From a virus, in the IMG/VR virus record IMGVR_UViG_3300042868_003730, positions 83,922 to 147,921 of that record: 64,000 bases of DNA. One strand, given 5' to 3'. Positions 29,324 to 37,083 of this stretch are shown here, one piece after another (position 1 is the stretch's first letter; each line of letters starts with the position of its first letter). The notes beneath the pieces are model-generated. The model was not told the DNA's origin and did no database searches. It saw only the letters and a program-made list of their open reading frames with translations. A program made the position numbers and the translations under genes.

Positions 29324-29341
29324 GGGGGAGTAAAATCCCCC
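29324..29341 (+). terminator. Hairpin after the sheath gene (possible terminator)
   Basis: GGGGGA - GTAAAA - TCCCCC, a 6-bp GC-rich stem directly after the gene 18 stop. The following bases (TCTAAATAAC) are only weakly T-rich, so termination may be partial. The gene 19 late element begins immediately after it. Confidence 0.5.
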
Positions 29342-29342
29342 T

Positions 29343-29349
29343 CTAAATA
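29343..29349 (+). promoter_or_regulatory. Late promoter element CTAAATA
   Basis: CTAAATA 27 bases upstream of the tail tube GTG start, immediately after the hairpin that follows gene 18. Confidence 0.65.
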
Positions 29350-29375
29350 ACTTATTAGAATAAAGGAAACATATC

Positions 29376-29915
29376 GTGGCAGATATCTCGCAATTTAAAG
29401 CCCAGATGATTCAAGGCGGAGCACGTGCTAACCAGTTCCGCGTTGAAATCACATTCCCAACTTTTGTGCAGAATGGTGGTCTGGCTGGTCAGAAACTACA
29501 GTTCTTAGCAAAATCATCGACTCTTCCGCAATCTTCTGTGTCAGATGTTGCTGTTATGTATCGTGGTCGCCCAGTGCACTTTGCAGGTGAACGCGAATTC
29601 CAGCCTTGGGGCATCGAAGTATACAATGATAACGACTTCGTTATCCGAAATGCATTCGAGGCATGGATTGATAGCATCCAGAACGCAGAAAACACAAATG
29701 GTATTCAACAACCTGGTCTGTATCAAGTAGACATGAGCGTAATCCAATTGGATCGTTCAGACCGTGAAGTTAAGCGCTACAGATTCGTTGATGCATATCC
29801 AACAGAAGTTGGCTCTATTGCTCTTGATTGGGAAACCAACAATCAGATCGAAGTTTTCCCAGTGACTTTCCAGTATAATTATTTTACAAGCCCAACGTCC
29901 CAGGGCGTTCTATAA
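29376..29915 (+). CDS. 19: Tail tube protein gp19
   Basis: 179 residues (T4 gp19 is 163). It starts at GTG with an AAAGGAAAC ribosome site. Features include GGARANQFRVEITFP, AKSSTLPQSSVSDVAVMYRGR and FAGEREFQPWGIEVYNDNDF, typical of the T4 tail tube, followed by the C-terminal YNYFTSP. It forms the inner tube of the contractile tail, polymerising on the baseplate. It lies between sheath and portal genes as in T4. Confidence 0.92.
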   Translation: MADISQFKAQMIQGGARANQFRVEITFPTFVQNGGLAGQKLQFLAKSSTLPQSSVSDVAVMYRGRPVHFAGEREFQPWGIEVYNDNDFVIRNAFEAWIDSIQNAENTNGIQQPGLYQVDMSVIQLDRSDREVKRYRFVDAYPTEVGSIALDWETNNQIEVFPVTFQYNYFTSPTSQGVL

Positions 29916-29930
29916 TTTATTGGTTGATTC

Positions 29931-31448
29931 ATGGAACTTAACGTATTTGGTTTTAATATTAAACGACAGAAGGGTGACGATCAACCGATCCCTTCTGTCG
30001 TTGCACCCAATCAAGATGATGGTGCTCTTATTGTCGGCTCCGATGGGGCTAATTATTATGGATACGCGTATAACCCATTAGGTGATGTAAAGACGGAGAA
30101 TGATCTTCTTCGTCGCTATAGAGAAGTATCGGCATTTGCTGAGGTCGATCAGGCGATTAATGAGATTACTGATGAGGCTATCGTCTTTGATGACGAGAAG
30201 TATCCAGTTCGCCTGCAGTTAGATGATCTAAAAGTCCCAGAAACAATCAAGAAGAAATTTAATGAATGTTTCGAAGAGATTCTACAACTTCTAAAGTTCG
30301 ATGACCGTGGTCATGATATCTTCCGTAGCTGGTACATTGATGGTAAAGTCTACTATCATATTATGTTTGATGGTGAGAACTTCAAAGATGGTATTGCGGA
30401 AGTTCGATATATTGACCCACGAAAGATCAAGAAGATCAAGAACGTCAAGAAGGGTCGGATGGCCAATGGCGTTGAGGTAGTCACAGAGGTAGAAGAATAC
30501 TATCTGTATAATGACAAAGGTATTGACGACAAGACCACGCAAGGTGTTCGTCTCACGAAAGACTCTGTTGTTCTGTGTACCAGTGGTTTAGTTGATCCAA
30601 ATAATAGTTTAGTTCTCTCTCATCTACAGAAGGCTATTAAACCAGCCAATCAGCTGAAGATGGTCGAGGATTCATTGGTTATCTATAGAATGACTCGCGC
30701 ACCTGAGCGCAGAATCTTCTATGTTGACGTTGGTAATTTACCAAAGGGTAAAGCAGAACAGTACGTCAATGAGATTATGAACAAGTTCAAGAATAAACTT
30801 GTTTATGATGCAACTACTGGTGAGATTGCTGACTCCAAGCGTCATATGTCTATGATGGAAGATTTCTGGATGCCACGTCGTGAAGGCGGGAAGGGCACAG
30901 AGATTACTACTCTGGCAGGTGGTCAGAATCTATCACAGATCGAAGACATTGAGTATTTCAGAGACAAATTACTTCGTTCATTGAATGTACCTATTGGTAG
31001 GCTAAAGCCAGACCAGACATTCAACATTGGTCGTAGTAATGAAATTACTCGCGATGAGTTGAAGTTTATGAAGTTCGTAAAGAGACTTCGTTCAAAATTC
31101 AACCAATTGTTTATGGATCTGTTGAAGGTTCAGCTCGTTTCTAAGGGTGTTATTAGGCACGAAGAATGGCCAGACATCTCCAATAAGATTATGTTGGATT
31201 ACCTTCGCGATAATCAATTCGCGGAGATGAAGGATGCTGATCTGCTGAACGCAAGAATCGCAACTCTCCAGCAAATTGATCAGTATGTTGGTAAATACTA
31301 CTCGAAGGAATGGGTCAGAAAGAACGTTCTTCGATTAACCGATGAAGATATTAAAGATATTGATAAACAAATTGAAGAGGAAGCACCTGCAGCTGAGGAA
31401 GAAGCAGCTGCAGCAATGACACCTCCACCACAAGGAGATATGAGATGA
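29931..31448 (+). CDS. 20: Portal protein gp20
   Basis: 505 residues (T4 gp20 is 524). Conserved stretches include RRYREVSAFAEVDQAINEITDEAI, LSHLQKAIKPANQLKMVEDS, MTRAPERRIFYVDVGNLPK, MPRREGGKGTEI and RSNEITRDELKF, diagnostic of T4-like portals. The protein forms the dodecameric portal vertex, the prohead initiator and the docking site of gp17. The acidic Ala/Glu-rich C-terminus (EEEAPAAEEEAAAA) is low-complexity. The stop overlaps the next small gene by 4 bases (ATGA). Confidence 0.95.
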   Translation: MELNVFGFNIKRQKGDDQPIPSVVAPNQDDGALIVGSDGANYYGYAYNPLGDVKTENDLLRRYREVSAFAEVDQAINEITDEAIVFDDEKYPVRLQLDDLKVPETIKKKFNECFEEILQLLKFDDRGHDIFRSWYIDGKVYYHIMFDGENFKDGIAEVRYIDPRKIKKIKNVKKGRMANGVEVVTEVEEYYLYNDKGIDDKTTQGVRLTKDSVVLCTSGLVDPNNSLVLSHLQKAIKPANQLKMVEDSLVIYRMTRAPERRIFYVDVGNLPKGKAEQYVNEIMNKFKNKLVYDATTGEIADSKRHMSMMEDFWMPRREGGKGTEITTLAGGQNLSQIEDIEYFRDKLLRSLNVPIGRLKPDQTFNIGRSNEITRDELKFMKFVKRLRSKFNQLFMDLLKVQLVSKGVIRHEEWPDISNKIMLDYLRDNQFAEMKDADLLNARIATLQQIDQYVGKYYSKEWVRKNVLRLTDEDIKDIDKQIEEEAPAAEEEAAAAMTPPPQGDMR

Positions 31449-31624
31449 GTGAGAGTCTAGTTAATCTAATTGATGCTATTCAGAATGGCAAGTCCCTGGA
31501 TATTGAACAGAATTTCAATCAAGCAATGGCAGAGAAGTTACATTCTGCCATTGATCAACGTAGAGAAGAACTCAGCAGAAACCTGTTGACTACTCCTGTT
31601 GATGAAGTAGAAGAGATCGAATAA
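31445..31624 (+). CDS. Small prohead core protein, gp67-like
   Basis: 59 residues beginning at an ATGA overlap with the portal stop: MSESLVNLIDAIQNGKSLDI, then NQAMAEKLHSAIDQRREELS. T4 gene 67 encodes a small acidic prohead core protein directly after gene 20, with a similar L-x-x-A-I-x-x(G/N) and AMAxKxxxxIxxxR pattern. Position, size and helical, acidic composition fit. The sequence is too short for certainty, and gp67 identity rests largely on synteny. Confidence 0.65.
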   Translation: MSESLVNLIDAIQNGKSLDIEQNFNQAMAEKLHSAIDQRREELSRNLLTTPVDEVEEIE

Positions 31625-31628
31625 TCAA

Positions 31629-32141
31629 ATGAAGTTTGACTCACTAAGAACCGAGATACTGCCTGTGCAAGAATCATCATTTTTTATTGATGGTAATGTA
31701 TGCGCGAACATCGAAGGTTCTTGGTATCTGAATGAAGAACAAGTTTATGTTGATTCTTTTGACGATGCAGTTTCAGTTATCAAAGAAAAAATTGAGAACA
31801 ATAAAGAGAAGTATAATTCGCTAATTGACGAATCTTATTCTGTTGGACAGGCAATAAAAATAGTAAGAAAATACAGCAATAAAGTATCTCAGACAATATT
31901 GGAAAACTGCATTGAAACTGCATCGTCAAAACAATTAACAAATGATCCAGCAGTATTGGAATTACGATTAGAAGATACTAATTTGATCGCTGATAAATAT
32001 ATGTTCATTCTAGACAATAAAGATGCAGTTGCTTTAAGTAGCTCTGATTTATTGATGCTAGAAAAGTTCGATGATGAATTGCTTCAGTATGGAAAGCAAT
32101 CTGCTGAAAACCTAAAACAAATTCTTAGAGGTATATACTAA
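31629..32141 (+). CDS. Hypothetical protein in the gene 68 position
   Basis: 170 residues, acidic, mostly helical in the second half (SVIKEKIENNKEKYNSLIDE, QAIKIVRKYSN). It lies four bases after the gp67-like gene and overlaps the next start (TAATG). T4 has prohead core gene 68 here, but no clear similarity to gp68 is visible. Its base composition is more AT-rich than the neighbouring capsid genes. A head-related role is inferred only from position. Confidence 0.5.
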   Translation: MKFDSLRTEILPVQESSFFIDGNVCANIEGSWYLNEEQVYVDSFDDAVSVIKEKIENNKEKYNSLIDESYSVGQAIKIVRKYSNKVSQTILENCIETASSKQLTNDPAVLELRLEDTNLIADKYMFILDNKDAVALSSSDLLMLEKFDDELLQYGKQSAENLKQILRGIY

Positions 32142-32545
32142 TGGCAAAGACCATCATGAAACTAACCGAGACATCGGCTATCGTCAAGATTTCTGGCACA
32201 GGAGCGGAAACAATTACGCTAAACACAGATCTTCTATCGACGACACAGACTGTCAGTGGTACTCCTAAGGTAGGTATTGGCTATTTGACTTGGACTACTG
32301 GTGAAAATATCGTAATCGCCAGAAATGGCGTGACTGTTTATACCTTGTTTACAAATACTGGTGAGTTTGATCTTTCCGGTAATGGTGGAATGTTAGATAT
32401 TATTCAAGGAACTTCAAACTTGGTAGTAACGATTACTGGAGATGGCGTAATTTTCCTCACTCTTCGAAAGATTGAGGGATATGCTTCGAAGATTGAGCCA
32501 GAGAAGTTCGGTAGTTACGATAACCCTGCTGTTGTAGGATCATAA
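32141..32545 (+). CDS. Beta-rich virion-type protein
   Basis: 134 residues, starting at a TAATG junction. Predicted beta-strand-rich (ETSAIVKISGTGAETITLN, GIGYLTWTTGENIVIARNG), with a C-terminal KIEPEKFGSYDNPAVVGS segment. Proteins of this type occur between portal and protease genes in T4-like aquatic phages and are presumed virion proteins. No T4 counterpart is recognised. Confidence 0.55.
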   Translation: MAKTIMKLTETSAIVKISGTGAETITLNTDLLSTTQTVSGTPKVGIGYLTWTTGENIVIARNGVTVYTLFTNTGEFDLSGNGGMLDIIQGTSNLVVTITGDGVIFLTLRKIEGYASKIEPEKFGSYDNPAVVGS

Positions 32546-32546
32546 A

Positions 32547-33179
32547 ATGAAGTTCCTTAGAGAATCAGTCAATACCAGTGATATTAGAGTTATCACTGAA
32601 GGCATCCAGAAAGATCTATTCATTGAAGGCATCTTTGCGCAAGCAGAAACAAAGAATAGAAATGGCAGAGTATATCCACAGAAGATCATGGAATCTGCTG
32701 TTAAGACTTATGTCAATGAATATGTTTCTTCCAATCGTGCACTTGGTGAATTATCTCACCCAGAGAATCGCCCAACAGTAAAGCCAGAATTAGCAAGCCA
32801 CCTTGTTACTGAATTCCGTATGGATGGTAATAATGTTATGGGTAAGGCGAAGGTACTCAACACACCACAGGGACAGATCGTTAAGGGTTTGCTTGAGGGT
32901 GGAGTGAAACTTGGCGTATCTACTCGTGGTCTTGGATCAGTCACTGAGAGAGCTGGGTCGACGTATGTTGGTGATGACTATACGTTAATGGCAGTGGATG
33001 TGGTATCTGATCCATCTGGTATTGATTGCTGGGTTAACGCAATCAATGAGAGTCAAGATTGGACGATCACTGATGACGGAAGAATCGTCGAAGCGATCAG
33101 AAAAGAATTGAAGAAGCAGAAACTAACTGAAGACAAGGCTTTGGCTATGTTCAGTAAGTTTTTACGCGATATCAAATAA
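32547..33179 (+). CDS. 21: Prohead core protease gp21
   Basis: 210 residues (T4 gp21 is 212). His71 lies in GELSHPENR and Ser125 in GVSTRGLG, the catalytic pair of the T4 prohead serine protease family. Other features include FAQAETKNRNGRVYP, and DVVSDPSG. It degrades the scaffold and trims capsid proteins at (L/I)-x-E sites during maturation. Start ATG is one base after the preceding stop. Candidate cleavage sites are visible in gp23 (LFE, residues 51-53) and in the 2H phosphoesterase at 38,878 (LTE, residues 8-10). Confidence 0.92.
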   Translation: MKFLRESVNTSDIRVITEGIQKDLFIEGIFAQAETKNRNGRVYPQKIMESAVKTYVNEYVSSNRALGELSHPENRPTVKPELASHLVTEFRMDGNNVMGKAKVLNTPQGQIVKGLLEGGVKLGVSTRGLGSVTERAGSTYVGDDYTLMAVDVVSDPSGIDCWVNAINESQDWTITDDGRIVEAIRKELKKQKLTEDKALAMFSKFLRDIK

Positions 33180-33220
33180 TCGTTGATGGAAATAGCCCAA
33201 GAGGCAAAAATTCTTAAACA

Positions 33221-33227
33221 CTAAATA
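33221..33227 (+). promoter_or_regulatory. Late promoter element CTAAATA
   Basis: CTAAATA 24 bases upstream of the scaffold gene 22 start, followed by an AAAGGATAT ribosome site. Confidence 0.6.
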
Positions 33228-33251
33228 ATATATAACACAAAGGATATTAAC

Positions 33252-34097
33252 ATGTCTATTGAACAAAAAATTGCACAACTGATGGAACAGGCTAAACAGC
33301 TCGAGTCATCGGATGAAGTTGTTTCTATTGAAGAAGAAACAACTGAAGAAGTCATTGCTGAAGAAAACAAAGAACAAGTTCAGAAGATCGACCTTGGTAC
33401 TCTTTTTGAAGGTGAAGAGTTCTCGGTAGAATTTAAGTCTAAGGCAGCTGAGTTATTTGAAGCTGCAGTAGAAGCTCGTATCAAGCAAGAAATTGCTCAG
33501 ATCGAAGAAGAAGTTTCACAGCGTTTAGTTAATGAGAGCGCTGAGTTAAAAGAGGGTCTTGTTGATAAAGTTGATGGATATCTCGACTACGTAGTCGAAC
33601 AGTGGATGCAAAAGAATGAGCTCGCCCTTGATCGTGGTATTAAAGTCGAAATCTTTGAAAGTTTCGTAAGCGGAATGAAGGATCTTTTTGAAACTCATTA
33701 TATCGAAGTTCCAGAAGAAAAGTTTGACCTAATGGAAAGTGTCGACGCAAAAGCAAAAACTCTTGAAGAACAAGTAGATTTTCTTACTGCACAAAACGTT
33801 GAATTACAGCAGAAGTTTAAGTTAGTCGCAAAAGAAAGACAAATCGAAGAAGCTGCTAAAGAGCTGACCGATTTGGAAGCAGAGCGATTCAAACAACTCG
33901 CTGAAGAATTGGCGTATGATGATGAAGAATCATTCGGAAAGAAATTAGAACTCGTAAAAGAGAACTATATTTCGAAGTCAAAACAAGTGAAGGCAGTTGT
34001 TGAGTCAGTGGTAACTGATTCGCCTGTTGAACTTAATGAAGAAAAGCAAATCGATGCATCGATGGCGCGTTATATGCATGCCTTCAAAGCACGATAA
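33252..34097 (+). CDS. 22: Prohead scaffold (core) protein gp22
   Basis: 281 residues, highly acidic and helical (Glu-rich; EEETTEEVIAEENKEQ), with central LVDKVDGYLDYVVEQWMQKNELALDRGIKVEIFESFVSG broken into helices and a C-terminal MARYMHAF motif that is typical of T4-like gp22. It forms the internal core on which gp23 assembles and is then digested by gp21. Position between 21 and 23 is the T4 order. Confidence 0.9.
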   Translation: MSIEQKIAQLMEQAKQLESSDEVVSIEEETTEEVIAEENKEQVQKIDLGTLFEGEEFSVEFKSKAAELFEAAVEARIKQEIAQIEEEVSQRLVNESAELKEGLVDKVDGYLDYVVEQWMQKNELALDRGIKVEIFESFVSGMKDLFETHYIEVPEEKFDLMESVDAKAKTLEEQVDFLTAQNVELQQKFKLVAKERQIEEAAKELTDLEAERFKQLAEELAYDDEESFGKKLELVKENYISKSKQVKAVVESVVTDSPVELNEEKQIDASMARYMHAFKAR

Positions 34098-34124
34098 TCA
34101 ACTATTATCAAAAAGGAAATAAAA

Positions 34125-35462
34125 ATGGAACAATCTCGTCCTGATCTAGTTAAGAAGTGGGCTCCTATTCTTGAGCACGCTGATCTTCCACAAATCAAAG
34201 ATAACTACCGCAAGGAAGTTACTGCTGTTCTTCTTGAGAACCAAGAACGTGCTCAGCGCGAAGAGCGTCGTGCCCTGTTCGAAGACATTCCAAACGGATC
34301 GGCTGTTAGCGGTACATTCATGCCTGACAGTGGTGGTGTTGCTAAGTTTGACCCAGTTCTGATTAGCCTGGTTCGCCGTGCTATGCCAGCAATGGTCGCT
34401 TATGACATGTGCGGCGTTCAGCCAATGACCCAGCCTACAGGTCTGATCTTCGCAATGAAGTCAACCTATATGACAAGTGCTGGTGTTCGTGGTTCAGAAG
34501 CTCTGTTCAACGAAGCTGACACTGGTTACTCGGGTGTTGCTGCTGGTGGTACTGCTGGTACTTCCAACACTGGTGCTGCTCAGTCTGCACTGAATGGTTC
34601 TACAACTCCGATCACATCGGGTACTGCTTTCCCAACGGCAACTGCTGAAAACCAAACTGGTACTGGTACTGGTACTACCCAGCAAAATAACGGCGCTGGT
34701 TTCAACCAGATGGGATTCACAATCGAAAAGACTTCAGTTACTGCGCAATCGCGTGCTCTGAAGGCTGAGTACTCTGTTGAACTCGCACAGGACTTGAAGT
34801 CGGTTCACGGTCTTGACGCTGAAGCCGAGCTGAGCAACATCCTTTCGCAAGAAATCCTGGCTGAAATTAACCGCGAAGTTATTCGTACGGTTTACAACTC
34901 AGCTAAAGTTGGTGCTCAAGTCGGTACTGCTACTGCTGGTATTTTCGACCTTGACGTTGACTCGAATGGTCGTTGGTCAGTTGAGAAGTTCAAGGGTCTG
35001 ATGTTCCAAATCGAACGCGAAGCAAATGCAATTTACCAAACGACACGTCGTGGTCGCGGTAACTTCATCGTTTGCTCAGCTGACGTTGCTTCGGCTCTGG
35101 CAATGGCTGGTGTTCTTGACTACGCTCCTGCGCTGTCAACGAACCTGAACGTTGACGAAGCAAGCAACACGTTTGCTGGTGTTCTGAATGGTAAGTACAA
35201 AGTGTATGTTGATCCATATGCTGCTAACCAATCAGCTGACCAATTCCTGTTGGTTGGTTACAAGGGTTCATCGGCATTCGACGCTGGTATCTTCTACTGC
35301 CCATACGTTCCGCTGCAACTGTACCGCGCTACAGACCCAGCAACGTTCCAGCCGAAGATCGCTTTCCGTACTCGCTACGGTATCGTTGCTAATCCGTTCA
35401 CGGCTCTGACCGCTGGCGACAACATCTACTTCCGCAAGGTTCGCGTTCAGAACCTGATGTAA
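34125..35462 (+). CDS. 23: Major capsid protein gp23
   Basis: 445 residues (T4 gp23 is 521). It contains DPVLISLVRRAMPAMVAYD, CGVQPMTQPTGLIFAMKS, TIEKTSVTAQSRALKAEYS, ELAQDLKSVHGLDAEAELS and the C-terminal FRTRYGIVANPF, diagnostic of gp23. A propeptide is expected at the N-terminus; LFE at residues 51-53 fits a gp21 cleavage site. Residues about 125-205 hold a Gly/Thr/Ala-rich, low-complexity insert (probably a surface loop). Strong codon bias toward GTT/GCT/CGT/GGT fits high expression. A TTCG-loop terminator follows. Confidence 0.96.
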   Translation: MEQSRPDLVKKWAPILEHADLPQIKDNYRKEVTAVLLENQERAQREERRALFEDIPNGSAVSGTFMPDSGGVAKFDPVLISLVRRAMPAMVAYDMCGVQPMTQPTGLIFAMKSTYMTSAGVRGSEALFNEADTGYSGVAAGGTAGTSNTGAAQSALNGSTTPITSGTAFPTATAENQTGTGTGTTQQNNGAGFNQMGFTIEKTSVTAQSRALKAEYSVELAQDLKSVHGLDAEAELSNILSQEILAEINREVIRTVYNSAKVGAQVGTATAGIFDLDVDSNGRWSVEKFKGLMFQIEREANAIYQTTRRGRGNFIVCSADVASALAMAGVLDYAPALSTNLNVDEASNTFAGVLNGKYKVYVDPYAANQSADQFLLVGYKGSSAFDAGIFYCPYVPLQLYRATDPATFQPKIAFRTRYGIVANPFTALTAGDNIYFRKVRVQNLM

Positions 35463-35483
35463 TCGGAAACGATGTAGTAAACC

Positions 35484-35510
35484 AAAAGGGAGCTTCGGCT
35501 CCCTTTTCAG
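35484..35510 (+). terminator. Strong rho-independent terminator after gene 23
   Basis: AAAAGGGAGC - TTCG - GCTCCCTTTT, a perfect 10-bp stem with a stable TTCG tetraloop and terminal T-run, 22 bases after the gp23 stop. Confidence 0.93.
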
Positions 35511-35514
35511 TTGT

Positions 35515-35521
35515 CTAAATA
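35515..35521 (+). promoter_or_regulatory. Late promoter element CTAAATA
   Basis: CTAAATA just after the gene 23 terminator and 31 bases upstream of the AAA+ ATPase gene. Confidence 0.6.
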
Positions 35522-35552
35522 ATGGTATTGATATATTTTTACAGAGGGCAAT

Positions 35553-37082
35553 ATGTCACAGTTAAACGAAGCAATTAGACAAAAAGATTTCGGAAGAGCA
35601 ACTGGGCTTGTTCTTAAGTATCTCCGTAAGAAAATCGGAAACAAAGTATATCTGTATCCAGTTCCAGAAAAGTTCATTCCATCTGGTGGAAGTGCAATGA
35701 CTGGAATTCGTTTCTTCCTAGAATCAAATAAATCTATTCGATTTAACTGGAAGACAACTATTGATACATCAAATGGTCTGCTATCAATGGATTATTGGGA
35801 TGGGTCAAAACTCCCACAACCAAACCCAAGTGAGCACATCAAATTCGATGAAGCGCAATCTCTGGTAAAAGTATTACCATTTGTCGTTGAGTTCTTGGAA
35901 GGTAAAGTAGATAAGTCTGGTGTCTATGTCACTGAAGATGTTTCTGCTGAATTTAATCTGGTGCTTGATTTTCGTACAGACCTAACTGAAGCAACTTATA
36001 CATCAGGCGAACTCGCAAAGACTATTTCGAATGTTATCAATGCATTCAAGAGCAATATTCAAATTGCTGACCAGTATAAGAATGGCGGGAATAAAAAGTA
36101 TGGTCCGCGCTGGGAACAAGCAATCAAAGAAATTAGAAAACAATATCCAGAATTGTTTACCAAACAAGGTGCAAAGATTAACATTGATGCTGCTAATGCA
36201 TCGAAGATTGACTCATCAAAGATTCTAGCAGCAATCTCTGGTGGTGAAGACGCAGTTGCCTTTACTGTTACTGCTGGTGGCAAAGAAGAACACATCGTTG
36301 ATGGCGCAAGCGAAGCTGACATCGATCGCATGACGTATGAAGAGCAACTGGACTCACTGAAGTCTGGTATGAAGTTGCTTATGAGTAATGCCACAAACTC
36401 TATGTGGGTCGGTGGTCGTGGTGGTACTGGTAAGACACAGACTGTTGAAGATATGCTCCACGCTGCTGGTAAAACAGATGGCGATGGTTACTTTAAGATT
36501 ACTGGCTCAGCAACTCCAACTGGTATCTATAGAATTCTTTACACGCACCGCAAAGATATCGTTCTTTTCGATGACTCGGACTCGGCTCTAAACGATCAAG
36601 AAGGTCGTAATCTCTTTAAGGCAGCGTCGGATACGAAGAAGGTTCGTAAAGTATCTTGGATGAAGGGTGGCAAGAACTTCGTTGATCCAGCTGACTTCGA
36701 TGAAGAGGATGATAACGAAGACGTTCTACCACGTTACTTTGACTTCACAGGTAAGATTATCTTCATCTCGAATATGCCATTGGCTAAACTAGATCCAGAT
36801 GGTGCTCTGCGCACTCGTGGTTTCGTTATGAACGTTGACCCGACCAATGAAGAGATCTATGATTTTATGAATAAGATTGTTGACTTTATTCCATTGGATG
36901 TTAACTATCCATTGAGCAAAGAGTCCAGAATGGAAGTCGTTGATGTTTTGAGAGCAAGAAAGATCTCTGAGAAGAGTGCCAACCTTCGCTCGCTAGTACG
37001 TGGTCTAAACGTACGCGCTGGTATTGAATCACAGGGTGGGTCAGAAGAAGAATGGCGTCGTTTCGTCAAGATGTTTGCTTAA
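35553..37082 (+). CDS. AAA+-type P-loop ATPase, late-region, unknown role
   Basis: 509 residues with an AGAGGGCAAT ribosome site. The N-terminal 270 residues are unrecognised (FRTDLTEATYTSGELAKTIS, YGPRWEQAIKEIRKQYPELF). A Walker A lies at about residues 286-295 (VGGRGGTGKTQT), a Walker B near 335 (KDIVLFDDSD), and a sensor-like region follows (GKIIFISNMPLAKLDPDGALRTRG, with an Arg that may be the finger). An acidic insert (DEEDDNED) sits between. It is under a late element and followed two bases later by a virion-type gene, which suggests a head or packaging-related job. T4 has no counterpart that I recognise. Confidence 0.7.
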   Translation: MSQLNEAIRQKDFGRATGLVLKYLRKKIGNKVYLYPVPEKFIPSGGSAMTGIRFFLESNKSIRFNWKTTIDTSNGLLSMDYWDGSKLPQPNPSEHIKFDEAQSLVKVLPFVVEFLEGKVDKSGVYVTEDVSAEFNLVLDFRTDLTEATYTSGELAKTISNVINAFKSNIQIADQYKNGGNKKYGPRWEQAIKEIRKQYPELFTKQGAKINIDAANASKIDSSKILAAISGGEDAVAFTVTAGGKEEHIVDGASEADIDRMTYEEQLDSLKSGMKLLMSNATNSMWVGGRGGTGKTQTVEDMLHAAGKTDGDGYFKITGSATPTGIYRILYTHRKDIVLFDDSDSALNDQEGRNLFKAASDTKKVRKVSWMKGGKNFVDPADFDEEDDNEDVLPRYFDFTGKIIFISNMPLAKLDPDGALRTRGFVMNVDPTNEEIYDFMNKIVDFIPLDVNYPLSKESRMEVVDVLRARKISEKSANLRSLVRGLNVRAGIESQGGSEEEWRRFVKMFA

Positions 37083-37083
37083 T

